Shown here in pieces: positions 27,591-35,555 of a DNA stretch of 50,488 bases. The notes below the pieces were generated by a model, which did not search any database, had not been told where the DNA came from, and was given only the letters and a program-made list of their open reading frames with translations. The DNA comes from a bacterium UBP2_UBA5202. GTDB lineage: Bacteria > Edwardsbacteria > AC1 > EtOH8. Location of the stretch: the NCBI GenBank assembly GCA_002412795.1, contig DHVS01000033.1, positions 1 to 50,488 of the forward strand. The letters are read 5' to 3'. Positions within the stretch are counted from its first letter, which is position 1, and every line of letters begins with the position of its first letter. Position numbers and translations under genes: made by a program.

Positions 27591-28801
27591 AGATACTATT
27601 CATCTGCCCTTACCTGCCTTATCCCCTGATCTCAGGCGGACATACCAGGGTCTTTAATACCATCAAGCACCTGTCCAGTTCCAACCAGATTCACCTGCTG
27701 GCTTACAACCGGGAGCCGGTTACCCGGGAGCAGGAATCTGAATTGAAAAAATATTGCGTTAGTCTGACCACCATACCCCGGCCGCCGGTATTTTCTCCCG
27801 GGAACCTGGCCGCTTACCTGACCACCGGAAAACCATTCATGCATGTCATCAACGGGCGGAACCAGGCGCTGGTGCAGGCCATCGATCGGGAGACTGCCGG
27901 CTGGCAGCCGGACCTGATCCACGTGGAGCATTTCCACATGGCCGATTGCCTGCTCCGCGCCCAGGCTTCCAAGCTGTATCCCAAGGTGATCGGAGAACAG
28001 GGGGTGGAATACCTGATTCTGGAGAGGCTGGCCCAAGTGGAGAAAAACCCCGTTAAAAAGCTGGCGGCCCGGCTGGAGGCCAGACGGATCAAGCCCTTCG
28101 AGGTCGGGATCTGCAACAGTTTTGACAGCTGCATCGAGGTCTCCCATGAAGACAAGGAGATGATCGAGCAGGTCGGGGTGAAGAAGCCGGTGTATGTGGC
28201 CATCAACGGGGTGGATGCCGGATATTTTGCCTCCGGTGGAAAAGAGGTCACCGAGCCGTCAATAATATTTGTGGGGACGTTCAAGTTTTTCGGCAACCAG
28301 GATGCGGTCAAGTGGATGTTGTCGGAAGTCTGGCCCCAGGTGAAGATCAGGCAGCCCAGCGCCAGATTCTATATCGTGGGGAACCAGCCTCCCGCCTGGC
28401 TTCGCCAGCGCAAAGAACCGGGGCTGGAAGTGACCGGATGGGTGCCCAATCTGGCTGAATATATGCAAAAATGCAGGGTAGTGGTGGCACCCTTAAGAAT
28501 GGGCAGCGGCACCAAATTAAAGATTCTGGAAGCCATGTCCATGGGAAAGCCGGTGGTGGCCACCAGCATCGGGGCCGAGGGCATCGGGGCGGTGGATGGG
28601 CGGGAGATGCTGATCCGGGATGATCCCCGGCAGTTTGCGGAAGCGGTGGCGGACTGCCTGAATGATCCGGCTTTGGCCGGCCGGCTGGGAGGGAATGCCA
28701 GGCTGCTGATCCGGAATAATTTCAGCTGGGAAAAGTCAGCCGGACAGTTGAACCGGGCTTATCAGGAAACCATCAAAACATTCAGGGAATCAAGAGCATG
28801 A
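27587..28801 (+). CDS. Glycosyltransferase family 4
   Basis: 404 residues. The ATG at 27587 is chosen over an in-frame GTG at 27563 because it gives the ATGA overlap seen across the operon and starts directly with MKILFICPYLPYPLISGGHT. Later segments are IIFVGTFKFFGNQDAVKWML and VVVAPLRMGSGTKLKILEAM, the latter typical of a subfamily that uses a G-S-G-T-K-L-K loop. The subfamily is common in exopolysaccharide loci. Confidence 0.88.
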   Translation: MKILFICPYLPYPLISGGHTRVFNTIKHLSSSNQIHLLAYNREPVTREQESELKKYCVSLTTIPRPPVFSPGNLAAYLTTGKPFMHVINGRNQALVQAIDRETAGWQPDLIHVEHFHMADCLLRAQASKLYPKVIGEQGVEYLILERLAQVEKNPVKKLAARLEARRIKPFEVGICNSFDSCIEVSHEDKEMIEQVGVKKPVYVAINGVDAGYFASGGKEVTEPSIIFVGTFKFFGNQDAVKWMLSEVWPQVKIRQPSARFYIVGNQPPAWLRQRKEPGLEVTGWVPNLAEYMQKCRVVVAPLRMGSGTKLKILEAMSMGKPVVATSIGAEGIGAVDGREMLIRDDPRQFAEAVADCLNDPALAGRLGGNARLLIRNNFSWEKSAGQLNRAYQETIKTFRESRA

Positions 28802-30267
28802 AACTGCAGCTGGTATTTGCCCCGCCGGAGACCCCGCCCCAGTTCGGCGAATTGGGGGAGCAGATCAACCCGCCCCTGGGGATCCTTTATCTGGCAGCCT
28901 ATGTCAGGAAACATCTTCCCCGCACCGAGATCTCTGTGGTTGACGGCCTGCGGCAGGGTTATCAGAAAACTATCCAAGCCATTAAGGACTTCGGAGCCGA
29001 TGTGGTGGGGATATCCTCCTTTACCCCCACCGCCTCCAGCGCCTTGCGTCTGGCCACCAGGATAAAGACCGGGGATCCCGGGGTGATGGTGCTGATGGGT
29101 GGGCCCCACGCTACCGCCCTGCCGGAGGATTGTTTGAACAAAAGTCTGGCCGATGCGGTGGTCTACGGCGAGGGAGAGGAGACCCTGCGGCACATAGTTT
29201 CGCTTTACGAAAGCGGGAAACGGCTGGCCGCTTTTCCCTGGGAGCAGGTAGACGGGGTTTACTACCGGGGGGAAACAGGCATAGAAAACACTAAGCCCCG
29301 CCGTTTTATCCAAAATCTGGACGACATTCCCTTTCCGGCCCGGGACCTGGTGGACATGAAGGAATATTCCGGGTATTACCTTTACAAAACCAAGCCCCAG
29401 ACGCTGATGATAATGTCCCGGGGCTGCCCGGCCAACTGCACCTTCTGCTCCAAAAAGGTTTGGGAGACCTCTACTCCCAAGATCAGGGTCCGCAGCCCTA
29501 AAAACATCGCCGACGAGATCGAACATCTGAAAAAAGAGTACGGCATCCGGGAGGTGTTTGACAACGGCGACGAGTTCAACAACCACATGGCCAACGCCAA
29601 GGACGTCTGCCGCGAATTGATCTCCCGGAAACTGGATGTCGACTGGATGACCCTGGTGCGGGCGGTGCCGCTGGACGATGAACTGGTGGAATTGATGGCC
29701 CGGTCAGGCTGCTGGTGCGCGGGTTTGGGAATAGAGAGCGGCAATCCCGAAGCCCTGAAGGGGATCTGCAAGGGGATAACCCTGCCACAGGCCGAACAGG
29801 CCTGCCGGCTGCTAAAGAAACACGGCTTGAAGGTCCATGCTTTCTTCATGCTGTTCAATGTCTGGGAGGAGCAAGGCGTGCTAAGATACGAGGATGCCGG
29901 CATGACCCGGAACACCCTGAACTTTGCCAGGGGCCTAGTCGACCGGAAACTGCTGGATTATCTGGGATGGTCCATCACCACCCCTTATCCCGGCAGCCAG
30001 CTGTATGACATGGCCCTGCGCCATAATTTGATACCGCCGGAACTTTCGGGTAACTGGGATGCCTGGCTCAAGGATACTTCCTTTATCCTTAACCTTCCGG
30101 GGGTCAGCCACCAGGAGATGGCCGATATGAAGGCCCATGGTTCTCTGCTCCGGGCCCGGCTGATGCTGCGATCCGGAGGCATCGGATTGAAGGATGCAAG
30201 CTATTTTATGAAGAAGGCGGGCAAGCTGGCCCACAACCTGATAACCGCCTGGCGGGAGAAGAAGTGA
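28798..30267 (+). CDS. B12-binding-domain radical SAM protein
   Basis: 489 residues. A cobalamin-binding-type N-terminal half (LVFAPPETPPQ ... GILYLAAYVRKHLP ... VVGISSFTPTASSAL ... LMGGPHATALPED) precedes the cluster motif C210-PAN-C214-TF-C217. The barrel continues with CWCAGLGIESGNPEALKGI. The general layout is that of BchE/Elp3-like enzymes with a cobalamin domain, which may do radical methylation or ring chemistry. It is distinct from the other such gene at 6138, so the locus holds two different members. The reaction is unknown. It is coupled by ATGA to the GT4 and by GTGA to the deacetylase. Confidence 0.85.
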   Translation: MKLQLVFAPPETPPQFGELGEQINPPLGILYLAAYVRKHLPRTEISVVDGLRQGYQKTIQAIKDFGADVVGISSFTPTASSALRLATRIKTGDPGVMVLMGGPHATALPEDCLNKSLADAVVYGEGEETLRHIVSLYESGKRLAAFPWEQVDGVYYRGETGIENTKPRRFIQNLDDIPFPARDLVDMKEYSGYYLYKTKPQTLMIMSRGCPANCTFCSKKVWETSTPKIRVRSPKNIADEIEHLKKEYGIREVFDNGDEFNNHMANAKDVCRELISRKLDVDWMTLVRAVPLDDELVELMARSGCWCAGLGIESGNPEALKGICKGITLPQAEQACRLLKKHGLKVHAFFMLFNVWEEQGVLRYEDAGMTRNTLNFARGLVDRKLLDYLGWSITTPYPGSQLYDMALRHNLIPPELSGNWDAWLKDTSFILNLPGVSHQEMADMKAHGSLLRARLMLRSGGIGLKDASYFMKKAGKLAHNLITAWREKK

Positions 30268-31067
30268 CCGGAAAAAATGCCATAATATTCATCGATACCG
30301 AATCCGGGCTGGAAGGCCCCTGGCGGGAGTACCTGGATTTTGGGGAGGGGATCAGCCAGATCTCCAAGGTGCTGCACAGGTACAAGGTCACGGCGGTATT
30401 CAACACCTGCGGCAAGCTGCTGGAACTGCATCCCCGGCTTTTTGTGGAATTGGAAAAACAGGGGCACGAGATCGCCCTGCACGGCTGGAAGCACGAAAAC
30501 CTGAGGATGCTAGATGACCAGTGGCTGGAAAAGGTGCTGGCCCGCAGCCACCAGGCATACAGCCAGACCCTGGGGCACAGCCCTTATGGTTTCCGGGCCC
30601 CCTGGCTGGATTATGACCAAAGGCTGCTGGAATGGCTGAACAGAAAGGGGTACCTTTGGGTCAGCCACCGGCACCTGTTCTTCCGGGAACGGTTCTTCTC
30701 GCCGGCGGCCCGGCCCGAGATCCGGGCGGGGCAGAGAATGGCCGGACTGTGGGCCAGCTGGCAGGAAAGGAATTTCCCCAAGGTTCCCTACCAGATCAAA
30801 CAGGGTTTAAAGGAACTGCCCCTGACCTCTTCCATGGACGGGGAGCTTCTGGGGCTGGTTTCTCCCCTGCAGCCGTCGCCGGCCCGGGACGTGGATTATG
30901 CGGTCAATGCCTGGCATCAGCAGCTCTTGCGGGCTCCCAACTTTTTTACCCTGAACCTGCACGACTGGCTGATCTCCAGCGGCAACCGTCCGGACGTCCT
31001 GAATAAAATGATCTCCCTGCTGCTGTCCCAGAATTATAAAATAACCACCGCCCGCCAAATAACATAA
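30264..31067 (+). CDS. NodB-type polysaccharide deacetylase
   Basis: 267 residues from a GTG overlapping the preceding stop. Metal-ligand candidates are D11 (FIDTES), H73 and H77 in the H-x3-H motif (LHGWKHEN); GFRAPW is the next conserved motif of the family. No signal peptide is seen, so it probably works in the cytoplasm on a lipid-linked or nucleotide sugar rather than on exported polymer. The likely reaction is removal of an N- or O-acetyl group, giving a free amino sugar. This subset is shared with PuuE/DUF3473-like forms. Confidence 0.8.
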   Translation: MTGKNAIIFIDTESGLEGPWREYLDFGEGISQISKVLHRYKVTAVFNTCGKLLELHPRLFVELEKQGHEIALHGWKHENLRMLDDQWLEKVLARSHQAYSQTLGHSPYGFRAPWLDYDQRLLEWLNRKGYLWVSHRHLFFRERFFSPAARPEIRAGQRMAGLWASWQERNFPKVPYQIKQGLKELPLTSSMDGELLGLVSPLQPSPARDVDYAVNAWHQQLLRAPNFFTLNLHDWLISSGNRPDVLNKMISLLLSQNYKITTARQIT

Positions 31068-31077
31068 GGCTGCCCCG

Positions 31078-32469
31078 ATGCTTTATCCCGAAGACAAAAC
31101 AACAGACCTGAGCATCTCCATCGTCAGTTACAATGTCAAACGGCTGCTGGGGCTGTGCCTGGAGTCTATCCGGGCCCATACCAGGGGAATCAGCTATCAG
31201 GTGATAGTGGTGGACAACGGTTCCCGCGACGGCACAGTGGAAATGCTGGCCGCTGATTTTCCCTGGGTCAAGGTGATTGCTAACCGCCGGAATCTGGGTT
31301 TTGCCGCCGCCCAGAACAAAGGGCTGGGAATGGGCCGGGGCCGGTATCTCTTCTCGCTGGACAGCGACACTTATATCACCGAGGACACTTTCAGCACTAT
31401 GGTCCGGTTCATGGATCAGTATCCCCAGGCCGGGGCCGCCGGGGCCAAATTGCTTTCTCCGGACGGAGTCCGTCAATATTCGCGCCGGAGGTTCCCCCCC
31501 TCGATCTGGCCGGTGTTTTACCGCGGGTCATTTTTGAAAAATATAATTCCCCCGTCCGCCCAGGTCCGCTATTACGAGATGTCTGACGTGGTGCTGGATT
31601 CAGAGACGGAGGTGGACTGGGTTTACGGCGGGAACATCATCTTCCGGCGCCAGGCTCTTGAGCAGGCGGGGCTTTTTGACGAGAGGTTTTTCATCTATTG
31701 CGAGGACATTGACATCAGTTACCGGCTGCAGGAACACGGCTGGAAGCGTTATTTTGTGCCCGATGCCAGGATATTCCATTACGGCCAGCAGGGAACCAAC
31801 CAGATCAAGGTCCGCTCCTATCTGCGGCATGTAAAAAGCTACTTAAAGCTTTTTCATAAATATGATTGGAAACTGGATGAACGTTATGCCAGCAACTTTG
31901 GCCGGAAGGAAGTAACGGCGGAGATCGTACTGCTGTTGGTTTGCAGAAACCAAAAATATCTTTTGACAAAATGCCTGGAGAACATTTATCGTAACCCACC
32001 TGCAATGCCCTTTAAGGTGTTGGTGGTGGATGAAGCCAGCCAGGATGGAACCCTTGAATATTTAAAAACGGAGAGGCCCGAGGTTGCATGGATATCCAAT
32101 AGAAAGCCAAAAGGATATCTGCGGGCCGTGAACCAGGTGCTTAAAATGACGGAATCAAAATATTTGGCGATGGTCCCCCTGAAACCGGACTCTATTTTCG
32201 GGCAGTTTGATAGATTGCACGGATTTTTGGAACAAACGGAAAAAGCCGGAATAGCAGGGATGGTTTTCGATGATAAAAAACCATTTATCCTTCCGGGGAG
32301 CGGCCTTGGCGAGAAGGACCTGTTCCTGGAGAATTGCATGATGGTCCGCCGCAACCTCCGGGGGCTGTCGCTGCTGGATGAAAAGGCCGGCAAAAAAGGA
32401 AATGACTTTGAGTGGTGTTCCCGCTTCCGGAAAGCAGGCTGGACGGTATATTATCTGCTCAGCACCTGA
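31078..32469 (+). CDS. Tandem GT2 protein: intact first domain, diverged second domain
   Basis: 463 residues. The first domain (about 1-275) is a complete GT2: SISIVSYNVKRLLGLCLESI, VVDNGSRDGTVEM, NLGFAAAQNKGL, SLDSDTYI as the DxD site, and CEDIDISYRLQEHGWKR. The second (about 277-463) keeps LLLVCRNQKYLLTKCLENI and VVDEASQDGTLEY, but the DxD position reads LKPDS and the later acidic motif is weak (DFEWCSRFRKAGW), so it is probably inactive or structural. Bases 31910-32300 are more AT-rich than the flanks, which may reflect separate ancestry. Confidence 0.82.
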   Translation: MLYPEDKTTDLSISIVSYNVKRLLGLCLESIRAHTRGISYQVIVVDNGSRDGTVEMLAADFPWVKVIANRRNLGFAAAQNKGLGMGRGRYLFSLDSDTYITEDTFSTMVRFMDQYPQAGAAGAKLLSPDGVRQYSRRRFPPSIWPVFYRGSFLKNIIPPSAQVRYYEMSDVVLDSETEVDWVYGGNIIFRRQALEQAGLFDERFFIYCEDIDISYRLQEHGWKRYFVPDARIFHYGQQGTNQIKVRSYLRHVKSYLKLFHKYDWKLDERYASNFGRKEVTAEIVLLLVCRNQKYLLTKCLENIYRNPPAMPFKVLVVDEASQDGTLEYLKTERPEVAWISNRKPKGYLRAVNQVLKMTESKYLAMVPLKPDSIFGQFDRLHGFLEQTEKAGIAGMVFDDKKPFILPGSGLGEKDLFLENCMMVRRNLRGLSLLDEKAGKKGNDFEWCSRFRKAGWTVYYLLST

Positions 32470-32509
32470 TCCTGGTCCCTAAATAAACCACGTAAAGAGA
32501 AAGAAACCC

Positions 32510-33517
32510 ATGTCAAAAATACTGGTTACCGGGTGTTCCGGTTTTATCGGTTCGCATTTGGCCGAAGCCCTGCTGTCAATAGGCCATACGGTGGTGGGAC
32601 TGGACGACCTTTCCGGGGGTTTTTGGGAAAACAACCCCGCCGGGATGGTCTTCCGGCAGGGATCGATCACCGATCACGGCCTGGTGGACAGTCTGTTTCA
32701 GGAACACGGGTTCGAGTACGTGTTCCACCTAGCGGCTTATGCGGCCGAAGGCTTAAGCCATTTCATCAAAAGGTTCAATTACACCAATAACCTGATCGGC
32801 AGCGTCAACCTGATCAATGCCGCGGTCAATGCCGGGACGGTCAAATGCTTTGTCTTCACCTCTTCCATAGCGGTATACGGCCCCAACCAGGTCCCGATGA
32901 CCGAAGACATGGTGCCGCAGCCGGAAGACCCCTACGGCATTGCCAAGTATGCGGTGGAGATGGACCTTAGGGAAAGCCACGAGATGTTCGGCTTGAATTA
33001 CATCGTGTTCCGCCCCCACAATGTTTACGGGGAAAGGCAGAACCTGGGAGACCGCTACCGCAACGTGATAGGCATCTTCATAAACCAGATAATGCAGCAA
33101 AAACCGATGACGATCTTCGGCGACGGCCGGCAGACCCGGGCGTTTTCATATATCGGGGATGTGGCCCCCGTCTTGGCCCGGTCGATCGAGCGGACCCAGG
33201 CCTACAACCAGGTTTTCAACATCGGGGCCGATACCCCCTATTCGGTGCTACACCTGGCCGAAACGGTGGCCCGGGCCATGGGCAGCCGGCCAGAAATAAC
33301 AAGGCTGGAAGCCCGTAAAGAAGTGGTACATGCTTTTTCCTCCCACGATAAAGCCAAAGCCGTATTCGGAGATCTGATGCACAATGTTTCCCTGGAAGAA
33401 GGCATTGACAGGATGGTCGGCTGGGCCAAGATCGCCGGCATCAGGCAAAGCGTTAAATTCGGCAACATTGAAGTGGAACGAAATATGCCCCGATCCTGGA
33501 GAGAACTGGCGGGATGA
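32510..33517 (+). CDS. NAD-dependent epimerase/dehydratase (GalE-like SDR)
   Basis: 335 residues. The Rossmann loop is TGCSGFIGSHL at the N-terminus. The catalytic set is S-S-I-A-V-Y-G and Y-x3-K in PYGIAKYAVEMD (about residue 142). FRPHNVYGERQN and FGDGRQTRAFSYIGD are typical of UDP-hexose 4-epimerases and UDP-glucuronate decarboxylase-like proteins. It probably converts one nucleotide sugar into another for the glycosyltransferases of the locus. The precise substrate cannot be told. An AAAGAGAAAG stretch is a plausible ribosome site. Confidence 0.85.
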   Translation: MSKILVTGCSGFIGSHLAEALLSIGHTVVGLDDLSGGFWENNPAGMVFRQGSITDHGLVDSLFQEHGFEYVFHLAAYAAEGLSHFIKRFNYTNNLIGSVNLINAAVNAGTVKCFVFTSSIAVYGPNQVPMTEDMVPQPEDPYGIAKYAVEMDLRESHEMFGLNYIVFRPHNVYGERQNLGDRYRNVIGIFINQIMQQKPMTIFGDGRQTRAFSYIGDVAPVLARSIERTQAYNQVFNIGADTPYSVLHLAETVARAMGSRPEITRLEARKEVVHAFSSHDKAKAVFGDLMHNVSLEEGIDRMVGWAKIAGIRQSVKFGNIEVERNMPRSWRELAG

Positions 33518-33590
33518 AAGCATAGAACGTTAAGCGGAAGCATCCCGGATCAATATCTTCGGCAGAAATATCAAAAAACCTTCAGATCCT

Positions 33591-35555
33591 ATGCCCCCAA
33601 AAAATAAAAATAAACCACCGCTGGTGTCGATCTCCCTGATCTCTTCGAACGAACTCAGGCACCTCAAGATACTTATGCCGTCGCTGGAAGAATCGTTGAC
33701 CGGGATCGATCACGAGATCCTTTTGGCGGACAACGGTTCCCGCGACGGGTCGGCAGAACATTTCCTGCAGCATTATCCCGGGGTTAAGATCTGCCTAAAC
33801 CGGAACAGGCGGGGATACGGGGCCAACCATAACCTCAACATCAGGCGGGCCCGGGGCACCTATGTGCTGGTGCTGAACGCCGACCTGAAATTCGAGAAAA
33901 ACACCGTTCGGGACATGGTTGCGTTCATGGAAGGCCACCCCGAGTGCGGCGCCAGCACCTGCTGTTTGATGAACTGGGACGACAGCGGAATTCAGCACAA
34001 TTGCCGGACCTTTCCCACCCTGGTCGATATCTGGGCCAGGAGGTTCCCCTTTAAAAACAAAGGCCTGCACGTCATCGCCGACCGCCATGAGATGCTCCAC
34101 CGTGACTACCGCCAAGATTTTGAGACGGACTGGTTCCAAGGCTCTTTCATGTTTTTCCGGCGCGAGGCGCTGGAACAGGTCGGCGGTTTTGACGAGAGGT
34201 TCTTTTTGTATTTTGACGACGTGGACATCTGCCGCCGGATCCATATGGCCGGGTGGAAAGTATTGTATAACAGCCGGATTTTTGCCCATCATCGCTTCCA
34301 CCGCCAGAGCGCCAATCCTCTGAACCGCTTGTTCCGGGTGCACCTGAACAGCATGGTCAGCTATTTTCAAAAATATGGCTGGAAATTCTGGCCCCAGCCG
34401 GAAACGGAGCATTCAGCTGTCCAGTCGGAGATGAAGGAACCGAAGGTCGCCATCGTCCACGATTACCTTACCCAGTACGGAGGGGCGGAAAGGGTGCTGG
34501 AGATGCTGCTGAAGATTTATCCCCGGGCCGACCTTTACACCCTGGTCCGGCAGAAGGGGGACAGGCTGCTGGAGGACCACCTAAACCTTGACAATGCCAA
34601 AACATCTTTCGTCCAAAACCTGCCCGGCTCTCCCTGGGGACAGTTCCGGGAGTACCTGGGTTTTTATCCGATGGCGGTGGAAAGTTTTGATTTTACAGGA
34701 TATGACATCCTGATATCCAGCTCCAGCGCCTGGGCCAAGGGGGCCATCACCGATTCCCGCACCTGGCATCTGTGTTATCTTTATAGTCCGATGCGTTTTG
34801 TCTGGGACTGGTACCACCAGACCCTCAAGGAATACCCATGGCCCTTAAGATGGTTCCTGAAATTGATGCTCAGCGGCATCCGGCGCTGGGATGTGATGAG
34901 TGCCCAACGCCCCGACCGGATCATAGCCATTTCAACTGAAATCCAAAAAAGGATATTCAAATACTACCGGCGGGACTCTTTGGTGCTGCATCCGGCGGTG
35001 GACACTGAATTCTTCCGGCCCCAAAACGACGGGGGCGGCAGCGACTATTACCTGGTGGTCTCCCGGCTTAAGCCCTATAAGAGGGTGGACCTGGCTGTGC
35101 AGGCCTTCAATCTGACCGGCCGTTCTTTGGTGGTGGTGGGAGACGGTTCGGAGATGAAACGCTTGAAAAATATGGCCCTGCCCAACGTCCGGTTTACCGG
35201 CAAGGTTTCCGACCGTCAGTTGCTGGATTATTACCAGAACTGCCGGGCCCTGATATTCCCCACCCTGGAGGATTTCGGGCTGACTCCGCTGGAGGCCCAG
35301 TGCTGCGGCAAACCGGTGATAGCTTACCGGCGGGGCGGCGCCCTGGAGACGGTGGTGGAGGGCAAAACCGGGATATTTTTTGACCGGCAAATAGTGGAGT
35401 CTTTGATAGAAGCCATAAGCCGTTTTGAAAAAACACAGTTTGACCGGGAACAGATAAGAAAACATGCCCTGAGTTTCAACCAGGAGAATTTTATCAGGCA
35501 GCTAAAAAATATAGTGGATATTGAATACGCAAAGTACCGGGAGGGGAAGCCATGA
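33591..35555 (+). CDS. Bifunctional glycosyltransferase, GT2-GT4 fusion
   Basis: 654 residues. Residues 1-275 form a GT2 unit: SISLISSNELRHLKIL, LADNGSRDGSAE, VLNADLKF as the DxD-like site, and FDDVDICRRIHMAGWK. From about residue 283 a complete GT4 follows: KVAIVHDYLTQYGGAERVLE, YYLVVSRLKPYKRVDLAVQ, VRFTGKVSDRQLLDYY, and FPTLEDFGLTPLEAQCCG. A short linker of about 8 residues joins them. Two sequential sugar additions by one protein are likely. A frameshift-free join through GC-rich sequence argues against an assembly error. It overlaps the PHPT gene by ATGA. Confidence 0.87.
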   Translation: MPPKNKNKPPLVSISLISSNELRHLKILMPSLEESLTGIDHEILLADNGSRDGSAEHFLQHYPGVKICLNRNRRGYGANHNLNIRRARGTYVLVLNADLKFEKNTVRDMVAFMEGHPECGASTCCLMNWDDSGIQHNCRTFPTLVDIWARRFPFKNKGLHVIADRHEMLHRDYRQDFETDWFQGSFMFFRREALEQVGGFDERFFLYFDDVDICRRIHMAGWKVLYNSRIFAHHRFHRQSANPLNRLFRVHLNSMVSYFQKYGWKFWPQPETEHSAVQSEMKEPKVAIVHDYLTQYGGAERVLEMLLKIYPRADLYTLVRQKGDRLLEDHLNLDNAKTSFVQNLPGSPWGQFREYLGFYPMAVESFDFTGYDILISSSSAWAKGAITDSRTWHLCYLYSPMRFVWDWYHQTLKEYPWPLRWFLKLMLSGIRRWDVMSAQRPDRIIAISTEIQKRIFKYYRRDSLVLHPAVDTEFFRPQNDGGGSDYYLVVSRLKPYKRVDLAVQAFNLTGRSLVVVGDGSEMKRLKNMALPNVRFTGKVSDRQLLDYYQNCRALIFPTLEDFGLTPLEAQCCGKPVIAYRRGGALETVVEGKTGIFFDRQIVESLIEAISRFEKTQFDREQIRKHALSFNQENFIRQLKNIVDIEYAKYREGKP

